Of a stretch of 50,351 nt of DNA, positions 8,824-16,078 are shown piece after piece. Made by a program: the position numbers and the translations under genes. The notes under the pieces are model-generated. The model was given only the letters and a program-made list of their open reading frames with translations, was not told the origin of the DNA and made no database searches. Within the stretch, counting starts at the first letter, position 1, and the number at the start of each line of letters is the position of its first letter. This DNA is from Paenibacillus pasadenensis DSM 19293 (GTDB lineage Bacteria; Bacillota; Bacilli; Paenibacillales; Paenibacillaceae), in assembly GCF_000422485.1 (NCBI RefSeq), contig NZ_KE383858.1, positions 25,977 through 76,327 of the forward strand, written 5' to 3'.

Positions 8824-8841
8824 TTGTGAAATTAATCACAA
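8824..8841. promoter_or_regulatory. FNR/CRP- or Rex-like operator, copy 2
   Basis: TTGTGAAATTAATCACAA is an exact second copy of the same core, 131 bases further upstream, followed by the same AATGT flank as copy 1. The gap 8590-9181 holds no gene on either strand, so both sites most simply serve the flavoprotein gene. Confidence 0.6.
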
Positions 8842-9028
8842 TGTCTTGATGGCTTTATCTTACCATCCGTCATCAGGGGACGCAAGGGGCATTCTCGCCG
8901 GATTATGGCGAGGCTGTGACAGTCGCCGCCAAGTCGTTTTCGGGCGCTCGGCTCCCGTATTCATACCCGCAGGCAAGCCTTTCGACGCAGCGTCTTCCAG
9001 CCGGCCGGAGGCATCTGCCGCGCGAAAA

Positions 9029-9123
9029 GGAAGAGCGGCGGCCAGAGCCGCTCCTGCCAACGGAAGAGCGGCACCCGGACCGTCCTGCCGACGGAAGAGC
9101 GGCCAGCGGACCGCTCATGCCGA
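9029..9123. repeat. Degenerate 31-33-bp tandem repeat, three copies
   Basis: Three units start GGAAGAGCGG at 9029, 9062 and 9093 and end CTGCC or ATGCC. Each can fold on itself (AGCGGC with GCCGCT), so the array may also act as the transcription end of the aminotransferase gene that stops at 9182 on the minus strand. Confidence 0.65.
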
Positions 9124-9181
9124 TGGTACAATACGGCCGTCGCCCCGCCTCCAGAGCGCTCCGCCGCCTGGCCCGCCTCCG

Positions 9182-10351
9182 CTAGCGCGAGGCGCGCAGC
9201 TCCTGCACGGCGGCGGCGATGCGGCGCGCCGCCTCCTCGGCCGTCGCCCGGCTGCAGGCGGCATTGAGCCGCATGAAGCCGGAGCCGCCCTCGCCGAACG
9301 AGGAGCCGGGGCTGAGCTGGATCCGGGCCTTTTCGAGGAAGAAGCGGTGCAGCTCCGGCTCCGCGAGGCCGAGGCCGCGGCAGTCGAGCCAGAGCAGGTA
9401 CGTCCCCTCCGGCACGGAGGCGGAAATCTCGGGCGCGGAGCGGCGAAGCTCCTGGGCGAGGTACTGCTGGTTGCCGCGGATGTACGCGAGCGCCTCCTTG
9501 AGCCACTCCTCGCCGCCGTTGTAGGCTCCAAGGACGGCCGCGTGTCCGAGCGCGGACAGCGAGGCGAGCGCGCCTCGCTTCAGCTCGGCGGTGACGGCCG
9601 CGCGCAGCTGCGGATTCGGAATGATCATGTTGGACGTATTCATGCCCGCGATGTTGAACGTCTTGCTCGGCGACGTGCAGAGGAGCGCCAGCGCGGCCGC
9701 CTCCTCCGAGATCGAGGCGAACGGCACGAACCGCTCGTATGCGAGGTCCGCATGGATCTCGTCGGAAGCGACGAGCACGCCGTGGCGCGCGCACAGCTCG
9801 GCGAGCCGCAGCAGCTCCTCACGCGACCAAACGCGCCCGACGGGATTATGCGGGGAGCACAGGATCAGCAGCTTGACGCGCTCCTCGGCGAGCTGCTCCT
9901 CCAGCTCGGCGAAGTTCACCTCGTAACGGCCGTCGTCCCCGCGCAGCAGCGGGTTGAGCACGAGCTCGCGTCCGTTGTCCTCGACGACGGAGCGGAACGG
10001 CGGGTAGACGGGAGGCTGGATGACGACGGCATCCCCGGGCTGCGTGCAGGCGCGGACGATGACGGACAGCGAGACGACGACGCCGGGGCAGAAGCGCACC
10101 CATTCCGGCTGCGCCTGCCAGCCGTGGCGGCGGGACATCCAGCCGGCGACAGCCTGCTTGTACTCGGGCGTGACGCTCGTATAGCCGAGCACGCCTCTGC
10201 CGATCCTCCGCGCGAGCGCGTCCAGCACGCTCGGCGGCGCGGCGTAGTCCATGTCGGCGACCCACATCGGCAGGATGTCCTTGCCTTTGTGGAGATCCCA
10301 TTTTTCGGAAGCGATGCCCTCGAAAGAAGGCGGGTTGTCGAACGTAGTCAT
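9182..10351 (-). CDS. patB: PatB/MalY-type PLP aminotransferase (cystathionine beta-lyase)
   Basis: A 389-residue fold-type I PLP enzyme. The start TTFDNPPSFEGIASEKWD, the motif MWVADMDYA and the PLP lysine Lys230 in TSPSKTFNIAG are characteristic of the MalY/PatB group, whose members cleave C-S bonds of cystathionine or cysteine conjugates and sometimes transaminate. The open frame continues far upstream, but GAGAGGAG stands six bases before the ATG at 10351, and family similarity begins there. The gene diverges from the L,D-transpeptidase. A large hairpin with a T8 run lies in its upstream region, which may couple expression to a sulfur signal, but I recognise no known riboswitch class there. 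Confidence 0.88.
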   Translation of the reverse strand: MTTFDNPPSFEGIASEKWDLHKGKDILPMWVADMDYAAPPSVLDALARRIGRGVLGYTSVTPEYKQAVAGWMSRRHGWQAQPEWVRFCPGVVVSLSVIVRACTQPGDAVVIQPPVYPPFRSVVEDNGRELVLNPLLRGDDGRYEVNFAELEEQLAEERVKLLILCSPHNPVGRVWSREELLRLAELCARHGVLVASDEIHADLAYERFVPFASISEEAAALALLCTSPSKTFNIAGMNTSNMIIPNPQLRAAVTAELKRGALASLSALGHAAVLGAYNGGEEWLKEALAYIRGNQQYLAQELRRSAPEISASVPEGTYLLWLDCRGLGLAEPELHRFFLEKARIQLSPGSSFGEGGSGFMRLNAACSRATAEEAARRIAAAVQELRASR

Positions 10352-10428
10352 CGAAAGGCTCCTCTCTGGCTTCGACCTGCGCAGGCTTCGCTGCAAGGCC
10401 ATCTCGATCAGTCTATCGGAATGTCCGG

Positions 10429-10503
10429 CGAAAAAAAAGCCCGCGCCATCCCTCCCGATTATGCTGCCGCAAAGGCTCCGACGGCTGCCGAGGGATGGCG
10501 CGG
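10429..10503 (-). terminator. Long inverted repeat with T8 tract upstream of patB
   Basis: CCGCGCCATCCCTC (10441-10454) and GAGGGATGGCGCGG (10490-10503) are perfectly complementary over 14 bp. The 35-base loop contains a second pair, GCTGCCG with CGGCTGC. On the minus strand the stem is followed by GC and eight Ts. It is therefore a strong intrinsic terminator about 80 bases before patB, inside the divergent gap, where no upstream minus-strand gene needs one. Confidence 0.7.
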
Positions 10504-10567
10504 CCGCGTTTGGGGAACCTTTGGATCCGGGTACGAAGAGGAAAAGAGGAGCAGAGGAGCGAGGCGC

Positions 10568-11251
10568 ATGAAGCGAACAGGAAACGGCGGAGCCGGACGC
10601 GCGCTGGCGATCATGCTGGCCGGGCTGCTGGCGGGCGGAGGGACGGCGCAAGCGGCGGCGTCCGCAGGGTGGAAGGCGCAGGCCGAGAAGCAGGGCTCCA
10701 GCCAGGTCGTCGTCATCGACGCGGCGGGGCCGGACTCGTTCCGGGCCTCCTTCTCCTTTTATGAAAGGCAGGACGGCAAGTGGCTCCGCACGCTCGGCAA
10801 GGCGCCGGCGGTCGTCGGGAGAAGCGGCATCGGCAAGATGAAGGAAGGAGACGGCCGCACGCCGTCCGGCCTCTATCCGCTCGGAAAAGCGTTCGGCTCC
10901 GCCGGCAAGCCGCCCGGGCTGCGCCTCCCCTACACAAAGACGGACGGCTCGGACTTCTGGGTCGACGACCCGGCCTCGCCCGACTACAACCGCTGGATCC
11001 GCTCGGAAACGGGGCCGAAGGCGGAATGGGCCTCGTTCGAGCGGCTGCGTCAGCCGCTGTACCGCTACGCGGTCGTCATCGGCTACAACGAGCAGCCGGT
11101 CGTGCCCGGCAAGGGCAGCGCGATTTTTCTCCATCTGTGGCGTGGAGCGGACCAGCCGACCGCAGGCTGCGTCGCGCTGTCGGAAAGCGCCTTGCTCAAG
11201 CTGCTGGCCCGCCTGGACGCTGCGCGCAAGCCCGTGATCTTTATCGAATGA
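10568..11251 (+). CDS. Secreted L,D-transpeptidase (YkuD-like) family protein
   Basis: A 227-residue exported protein with an N-terminal signal peptide (positively charged start, hydrophobic LAIMLAGLLAGGG, cleavage likely after AQAAA). The catalytic motif is visible as FLHLW (His189) and TAGCVALSE (nucleophile Cys201), with the family segment DGRTPSGLYPLGKAFG earlier. Such enzymes cross-link or edit peptidoglycan through a cysteine acyl-enzyme outside the membrane. This subtype is often annotated L,D-peptidoglycan transpeptidase YkuD-like or murein transpeptidase. AGAGGAG precedes the ATG. The frame is open upstream but lacks family similarity there. A small GCCCC/GGGGC hairpin separates it from the convergent ger operon. 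Confidence 0.85.
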   Translation: MKRTGNGGAGRALAIMLAGLLAGGGTAQAAASAGWKAQAEKQGSSQVVVIDAAGPDSFRASFSFYERQDGKWLRTLGKAPAVVGRSGIGKMKEGDGRTPSGLYPLGKAFGSAGKPPGLRLPYTKTDGSDFWVDDPASPDYNRWIRSETGPKAEWASFERLRQPLYRYAVVIGYNEQPVVPGKGSAIFLHLWRGADQPTAGCVALSESALLKLLARLDAARKPVIFIE

Positions 11252-11272
11252 GCCCCAGCCCGGGGCGAAGCG

Positions 11273-12442
11273 TCAGGCCCGCAGAAACTCCAGTCCCGTA
11301 TTGCGCATCTCGATCTTGAACGTGCAGCGGATGTCGCCCTGCCGGTACAGATCCGGCCACTGATCCGGCTTGATGCGGTCGCGGAACCGGTTGCCGAAGC
11401 CGAAGATGTCGGACCCCGCCTTCTGGGTTTTGGCGATCAAGCCTTTGCTCAGCTGATCGAGCTGCTCGGCGAGCTCCTCCTTGATCTCGTCCTCGCTGCG
11501 CCGCTTGGAATGCGATTTGTCGAGCAGGGAGACCGACAGCGAGATCTCCGCTTCGACGCGGGGCTTGCCGCCTGCGAGCCGGCTCCGGACACGGGTCTTG
11601 TTATGGACGATGTTGAGGTCGGAGCGGCTCATGAGCACGATCTCGGAGTCGGTCAGACGCTTGGTCATCATCTCGTACAGCAGCGACTCGTCCATCGTCA
11701 GCCTGCCTGCCATATGGTCGCTCCGGAAAAAGGCGTTGCCGGTCTGGATGAAATCCTTCTTCTCCTGGCGGAGCACCGGGATGAGATTGGCGTGCATCGG
11801 GTTGTGCAGCTTCGCGTACACCTCCCACAGCATCGTCTTGTTCTTGCGCGGGATGCCTCCGGCATACGGCTCGAAATAAAGCTTCGTGTAGATGCCGGCC
11901 AGCTCGCCTGCCGGATTCGGACTTTCGAAGATGCGCTTCATGCCGCCCTCGACGACGGCCACGACGGCATCGAGCGGCACCGTGCGCTCCCTCACCGCGA
12001 ACTCGAGGTAAGGGAGCAGGCCGTACTGGGCGCTTTGCTCGTCCAGAAACAGGGCGCGCGTCGAGGAGACGTCGATCGCCTTGGGCAGCTTATACTGCAC
12101 CCTGTTGACCGCGTCCATGACGGTGCTCCCTTCCTGGCTGACGGCAAAGAAGGAGCTCTTGTGGCCGCCGCCCATAGGGCTCGTCACCGGGACTCGGAAC
12201 CACACCTCCAGCCGCTCGGGCGACTTCGCGTCCAGCCCCATCGCCCCGACGAGGAAGCGGTTGTCGACATCCTTGGAGTCCCAGCAGCCGCCGGCCGCCA
12301 GCAGGAGCAGCAGCGCCGCTGTCCCGCTCCATGCCGTCCGCAGCCGCGCCAGCGCCTTCGCCCTTCCCTGCTCCTTCCGTCCTTGCGCCTGCTCCCGGCG
12401 CCGTTCCGACGCCGGCGAGGCGGTCGGGTTTATCGGCTTCAT
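11273..12442 (-). CDS. Ger(x)C family spore germination lipoprotein
   Basis: A 389-residue lipoprotein, third subunit of a GerA-type nutrient germinant receptor in the spore inner membrane. The lipobox LAAGGC puts the lipid Cys at residue 53 after an unusually long charged N-region of about 40 residues. CWDSKDVDNR directly after it and VRSRLAGGKPRVEAEISL later are family hallmarks. The ATG at 12442 overlaps the stop of the upstream permease gene by four bases (ATGA), and GGAGGAG lies before it, so the three ger genes are translationally coupled. It is the last gene of the operon. Confidence 0.93.
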   Translation of the reverse strand: MKPINPTASPASERRREQAQGRKEQGRAKALARLRTAWSGTAALLLLLAAGGCWDSKDVDNRFLVGAMGLDAKSPERLEVWFRVPVTSPMGGGHKSSFFAVSQEGSTVMDAVNRVQYKLPKAIDVSSTRALFLDEQSAQYGLLPYLEFAVRERTVPLDAVVAVVEGGMKRIFESPNPAGELAGIYTKLYFEPYAGGIPRKNKTMLWEVYAKLHNPMHANLIPVLRQEKKDFIQTGNAFFRSDHMAGRLTMDESLLYEMMTKRLTDSEIVLMSRSDLNIVHNKTRVRSRLAGGKPRVEAEISLSVSLLDKSHSKRRSEDEIKEELAEQLDQLSKGLIAKTQKAGSDIFGFGNRFRDRIKPDQWPDLYRQGDIRCTFKIEMRNTGLEFLRA

Positions 12443-13536
12443 TTGGACTCCTCCTTCGCAGTCTTCCTTTTGCCTGCGGCAAGCAGCAGCAGCGGAAAGG
12501 CGAACATCACATACATCCGGATGACCAGGCTGTTGAACAACCAGCTCTCGATGATGCGCCATTCCGGAATCCACGTCGCCACGGCGAAGACGACCGCGCT
12601 TGCCGTCAGGACGAGCTTGCTCACGGGGAGCTTCGGCCACAGCCCGTGAGCGACGCTGCCGATCGTCCGCAGCTTGAGCGCCATGACGACCAGGAGGCAG
12701 AACATCGTCGCCGACAGGAAGATCGACGTCAGATTTTCGAAAACGATCCAATACTGATAGACGGAGTCCATCTTGGTCACGAACGGAAACGTCAGGTTCG
12801 AGCTCAGCTCCCGCCCGAAGGTCAGGACGGGCAAGTAGACGAACGAGAGTACGAGCGCCGTGCCTACGCCGAGCGCCAGCAGATAGCCCTTTCGGTACGC
12901 CCGGCTTTCTTCGGCGTCGTAGCTGCCGCAAAGCGCGACGAACGCGAAGCCCATCCACAGAAAGGAGCCGCCGTAGAAGTCCCCGCTCAGCAGAAAGGCC
13001 GGTTCCGGCCTCAGCCAAGGCCCGCCGTAGTACAGATGCGTGTTGATGAAGCCGACGAGCAGCAGGAACAGCAGGATGGTGAAGGCGAGCAGGAACAGCA
13101 GCCTCGCCGCGCGGAAGATCGGCGGCAGGCCGGCTGCGGCCAGCAGCGCCGCCGGCACGATCATGCCGTCGAGAAAGGAGATCGGCGTCGTCGGCAGCAG
13201 CGTCATCGTGACCAGCTCGGAAAACGAGCGGAGCATGACGATGACGGCTCCGAAAGCGAACAGAAGCAAGGGAAACGTGAGCAGCCACGCGGCTGCGGGT
13301 CCGAGCAGGCCGCGCGCGTACGGCAAGAGCGGCTGGCCCTTCAGCCCGCGGAGCAGACGGACGTAGAGCAGGCAGCTGGCGGCGGATGCGCCAGCCCACA
13401 GCAGAATCGGGAGCCACAGCGCTCCATCGGTGCTGTTGATGACCAGGCTCGGATACAGGAAGCCGCCCGCCGCTCCGAAATAGAGGCTGAACAGGCAGAA
13501 GTAGGCGTAAGCGGACCGTTTAGGCTGCTTCGTCAT
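12439..13536 (-). CDS. GerAB/GerB family spore germination permease
   Basis: A 365-residue protein with about ten membrane segments, the second subunit of a GerA-type receptor and a member of the APC superfamily thought to bind the germinant amino acid or sugar. It overlaps the GerA-type gene upstream and the GerC-type gene downstream by four bases each. The first segment (AYAYFCLFSLYFGAAGGFLY) and the stretch ELVTMTLLPTTPISFLDGM match the family. Confidence 0.93.
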   Translation of the reverse strand: MTKQPKRSAYAYFCLFSLYFGAAGGFLYPSLVINSTDGALWLPILLWAGASAASCLLYVRLLRGLKGQPLLPYARGLLGPAAAWLLTFPLLLFAFGAVIVMLRSFSELVTMTLLPTTPISFLDGMIVPAALLAAAGLPPIFRAARLLFLLAFTILLFLLLVGFINTHLYYGGPWLRPEPAFLLSGDFYGGSFLWMGFAFVALCGSYDAEESRAYRKGYLLALGVGTALVLSFVYLPVLTFGRELSSNLTFPFVTKMDSVYQYWIVFENLTSIFLSATMFCLLVVMALKLRTIGSVAHGLWPKLPVSKLVLTASAVVFAVATWIPEWRIIESWLFNSLVIRMYVMFAFPLLLLAAGKRKTAKEESK

Positions 13537-14900
13537 GCTCCCCCGCCTTTCTTCTTCAGCATCGTCGTCAAATAAGGCGTGCCGAACGATTCCAGGCAGC
13601 TGAGGTAGAAGACGAGGCAGATGAGGCAGAAGACGATGCCGAGCAGGCCGGCGACAGCGGCGCCGATGCAGACGAAGTACTTCAGGATGCGCTGCACGAG
13701 CCCCATCTGATAGTCGATGACGATGAAGTTCGTGATTGCGGTCGCCGCCACGATGATGACGAGCAGGTTGCTCACGATATTGGCCTGGATGATCGCCTGG
13801 CCGAGCACGACGCCGCCGACCATCGTGACGGTGGCGCTGATCGCCTGAGGCAGCCGGGTGCCCGCCTCCGTGATGAAGTCGATGATGATGAGCATGAGCA
13901 TCGTCTCGATGAACACCGGATACGGGACGCCCTCCCGGCTGGCGGCCGCGGCGAGGCTGATCTCCAGCCGGTTCACGTCGACGTTGATCGAGGTGAGGGC
14001 GATGTAGAGCGCGGGCAGCGTCAGGTTGCAGAACATCGCCAGGAAGCGCAGCGCGTTGAGGAACACCGAGACGAACGGATTGACATAGCTGTCCTCGGGC
14101 GAATGCCAGAAATCGGTGTAGACCGCAGGCAGCAGCAGCGCGAAAGGCGTGCCGTCAAGCAGGATCGCGATCTTGCCGCGGAGCAGGTCGCTGCTGACGC
14201 GGTCGGGCCGCTCGGTCAAGACCGCCTTCGGAAACAGCCTTGCCCAGCGCTTCGTGTCGATCAGCCGGAGCAGCTCTCCGGTGTCCTGCACGCTCTGCAC
14301 GTCCAGTCCGTCCAGCGCGTCCTGGACGCGCTGCAGGCAGTCCGGATCGACCTTGTCCTCGGCATACATGACGGCCGCCTTGGTGCGGGTGGCCGTGCCG
14401 ATATCCGAGACCAGGCACTTGAGCTTCGAGCTGCGGAATCGCTGGCGCACGAGCGCCGTATTGACCTCCAGGTTCTCGTTGAACGCATACAGCGGGCCTT
14501 GCAGCACGTTCTCGGTGAACGGCGAGCTGAGGCTGCGCTGCTGCACCTTATGCAGGTTGAGCACGAGGCCGTGCGAGGAGCCCTCCATGCAGAGCACCGC
14601 CATGCCGAGGCAGATGGCGTGCTCGGCGCTGTCCGCCTGGGCTTCCTGGAGCGCGGTGCCTTCGTATTGGCTGAGCCGCGATTCCAGCGTGCCCGCCTCC
14701 TCGGAGACGACGAAGCGGAGCTTGGCGGGCGAGGCGAGCGTGGACAGGTAGCACAGGCATACTTCCCGGCCGCCGTCCTCGCCGATCTTGACGCATATAT
14801 AGTCGTGGGCATCGGCGAACAGGAGCGCCAGCTCCTTGTTCAAGGAGCGAGCCGGCTCGTCGACGGTCCACTTATGAAGGCTGGCGAGCAATGCCGGCAT
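13533..14900 (-). CDS. GerA family spore germination protein (GerAA/GerKA type)
   Basis: A 455-residue first subunit of a nutrient receptor. The N-terminal half is soluble, and the C-terminal half has the conserved membrane region with DGTPFALLLPAVYTDFWHSP, SINVDVNRLEISLAAAASREGVPYP (the family signature) and several hydrophobic helices. GGAGG precedes the ATG at 14900. Being only 37 bases from the end of the AraC gene, it may have its own forespore promoter. Germinant receptors of this kind imply an endospore-former. Confidence 0.95.
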   Translation of the reverse strand: MPALLASLHKWTVDEPARSLNKELALLFADAHDYICVKIGEDGGREVCLCYLSTLASPAKLRFVVSEEAGTLESRLSQYEGTALQEAQADSAEHAICLGMAVLCMEGSSHGLVLNLHKVQQRSLSSPFTENVLQGPLYAFNENLEVNTALVRQRFRSSKLKCLVSDIGTATRTKAAVMYAEDKVDPDCLQRVQDALDGLDVQSVQDTGELLRLIDTKRWARLFPKAVLTERPDRVSSDLLRGKIAILLDGTPFALLLPAVYTDFWHSPEDSYVNPFVSVFLNALRFLAMFCNLTLPALYIALTSINVDVNRLEISLAAAASREGVPYPVFIETMLMLIIIDFITEAGTRLPQAISATVTMVGGVVLGQAIIQANIVSNLLVIIVAATAITNFIVIDYQMGLVQRILKYFVCIGAAVAGLLGIVFCLICLVFYLSCLESFGTPYLTTMLKKKGGGA

Positions 14901-14937
14901 GGCAGAACCTCCCTTGGCAGAAAGTGCTATTCGGGAG

Positions 14938-15927
14938 TTAGTCTGTGCCGCCGCTGTCGGAACTATGCAGATGAAGCCGGCGATAGGCGGACGGGGAGAG
15001 GCCGGTCCAGCGCTTGAACTGGCGGCTGAAATGGGCGATGTCGCGATAGCCCAGCACCGAGGAGATCATCTGGATCGAATGCCGGGAATCCGCGAGCAGC
15101 TGCTTGGATTCATGCAGCACGAGCGAGGACCAGTACGCCCGCGGCGATTGGCCGTACACCTCGCGGAACACGCGTCCGCAATGCGAGGCGCTGATGCCGA
15201 GCTCGGCGGCGATCCGCCGCAGGCCGCCCGGTCCGTCGCCCTCGGCCTCATCCTCCTCGCCCTCGCCGCCCTTGGCCGCGCTCGCGCCGCCCGCCCCCGG
15301 TCCGCGGGCATGCCGGAAGTTCAGGCTCGCCGCGCCCTGCAGCCGGGAGGCGATCTCCTGCGCCAGCTCCTCCTTGGCGTACGAGGCGCGGGGGAGCAGC
15401 AGCGATTCGGCCGTGATCGCGTCCCACAGCATCGCGAACAGCTCGAACGCGGCCGCCTGCAGCCGCATCCGCGCGGCGACCGAGCTGGGGCCGCCGCCCT
15501 GGCCGGGCTCGAGCATCTTGCGCAGCACCGGGCTCGCCTTGCGGGCCAGCTCGCTCTCCGCGCGGAACAGCGTCTGGTCGAGCCGTCCGAGCAGCGGCAG
15601 GAACAGCCGGTCGTCGAGGTCGAAGTGCAGGCAGAAGTAGTCGAACGGCAGGCCGTCGCCGCTGCGGCTGCTGTGCAGCTCGCCCGGACGGATGAGCAGC
15701 AGGTCGCCGGGCGATTGGACGAGCTCGCGCCCGCCGACCGTCATGATCTGGCTGCCCGCGAGCAGGAAGTTGATCTCGTACTGGGGATGCTGATGCGGCG
15801 GATAGGACCAGTCCCCGCGCACTTCGCGCCGGTGGATGCCGAACAGGTTCAGCGTCGTCTTCACATCCGCGAACATCGTCTCGGACAGGACGGCTCCTCC
15901 GCCAGGAGCCGCAGCGGCGTCAGCCAT
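14938..15927 (-). CDS. AraC family regulator, likely of the xylan operon
   Basis: A 329-residue regulator with an N-terminal cupin-type sensing domain (HQHPQYEINFLLAGSQIM, then LLLIRPGELHSS) and a C-terminal double helix-turn-helix (residues about 225-320: AAELGISASHCGRVFREVYG and SVLGYRDIAHFSRQFKRWTG). Between them is a low-complexity Gly/Ala/Glu stretch near residues 205-230. The ATG at 15927 follows AAGGAAGG; the frame is open upstream to 16089 but would run through the promoter. It diverges from the GH52 gene across 151 bases, so it probably senses a xylan-derived sugar and controls that operon. Confidence 0.9.
   Translation of the reverse strand: MADAAAAPGGGAVLSETMFADVKTTLNLFGIHRREVRGDWSYPPHQHPQYEINFLLAGSQIMTVGGRELVQSPGDLLLIRPGELHSSRSGDGLPFDYFCLHFDLDDRLFLPLLGRLDQTLFRAESELARKASPVLRKMLEPGQGGGPSSVAARMRLQAAAFELFAMLWDAITAESLLLPRASYAKEELAQEIASRLQGAASLNFRHARGPGAGGASAAKGGEGEEDEAEGDGPGGLRRIAAELGISASHCGRVFREVYGQSPRAYWSSLVLHESKQLLADSRHSIQMISSVLGYRDIAHFSRQFKRWTGLSPSAYRRLHLHSSDSGGTD
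14939..14968 (-). promoter_or_regulatory. Possible forespore (sigma-G) promoter of the ger operon
   Basis: On the minus strand GCATA (14964-14968) and CAGACTA (14939-14945) are 18 bases apart, resembling the sigma-G pattern (G[not G]ATR, then CATWHTA) with one deviation in the -10 element. It overlaps the last codons and stop of the AraC gene. Short motifs in GC-rich DNA can match by chance. Confidence 0.35.
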
Positions 15928-15966
15928 TGGCGATTCTTCCTTCCTTGGGCCGCGGCCCTTTTTTTC

Positions 15967-15995
15967 AGTATACGGCTTGGCTTGATTTGGGTAAA
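15967..15995 (-). promoter_or_regulatory. Predicted promoter of the AraC gene
   Basis: TTTACC (15990-15995) and TATACT (15967-15972) on the minus strand are 17 bases apart and lie about 40 bases upstream of the AraC ATG. Confidence 0.6.
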
Positions 15996-16046
15996 TAGTC
16001 GCCGGATTTGACCATTTCCGCCCTATCCATGCCGTGTTAGGATAAA

Positions 16047-16061
16047 CGTAATCGCTTTCAA
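16047..16061 (-). promoter_or_regulatory. cre-like catabolite repression site before the GH52 gene
   Basis: The minus-strand sequence TTGAAAGCGATTACG fits the CcpA consensus WTGNAANCGNWNNCW in all fixed positions except the last. It ends 18 bases before the TTG start codon, next to the ribosome binding site, a typical repression position. Confidence 0.55.
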
Positions 16062-16078
16062 GGAAGGGGCTGTCCCGC

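Noticed and set aside
9182-11134. A 650-residue fusion ahead of the PatB protein, and an 801-residue fusion ahead of the L,D-transpeptidase
   Set aside because: Both extensions run through the divergent gap and over opposite-strand genes; ribosome binding sites and family starts support 10351 and 10568.
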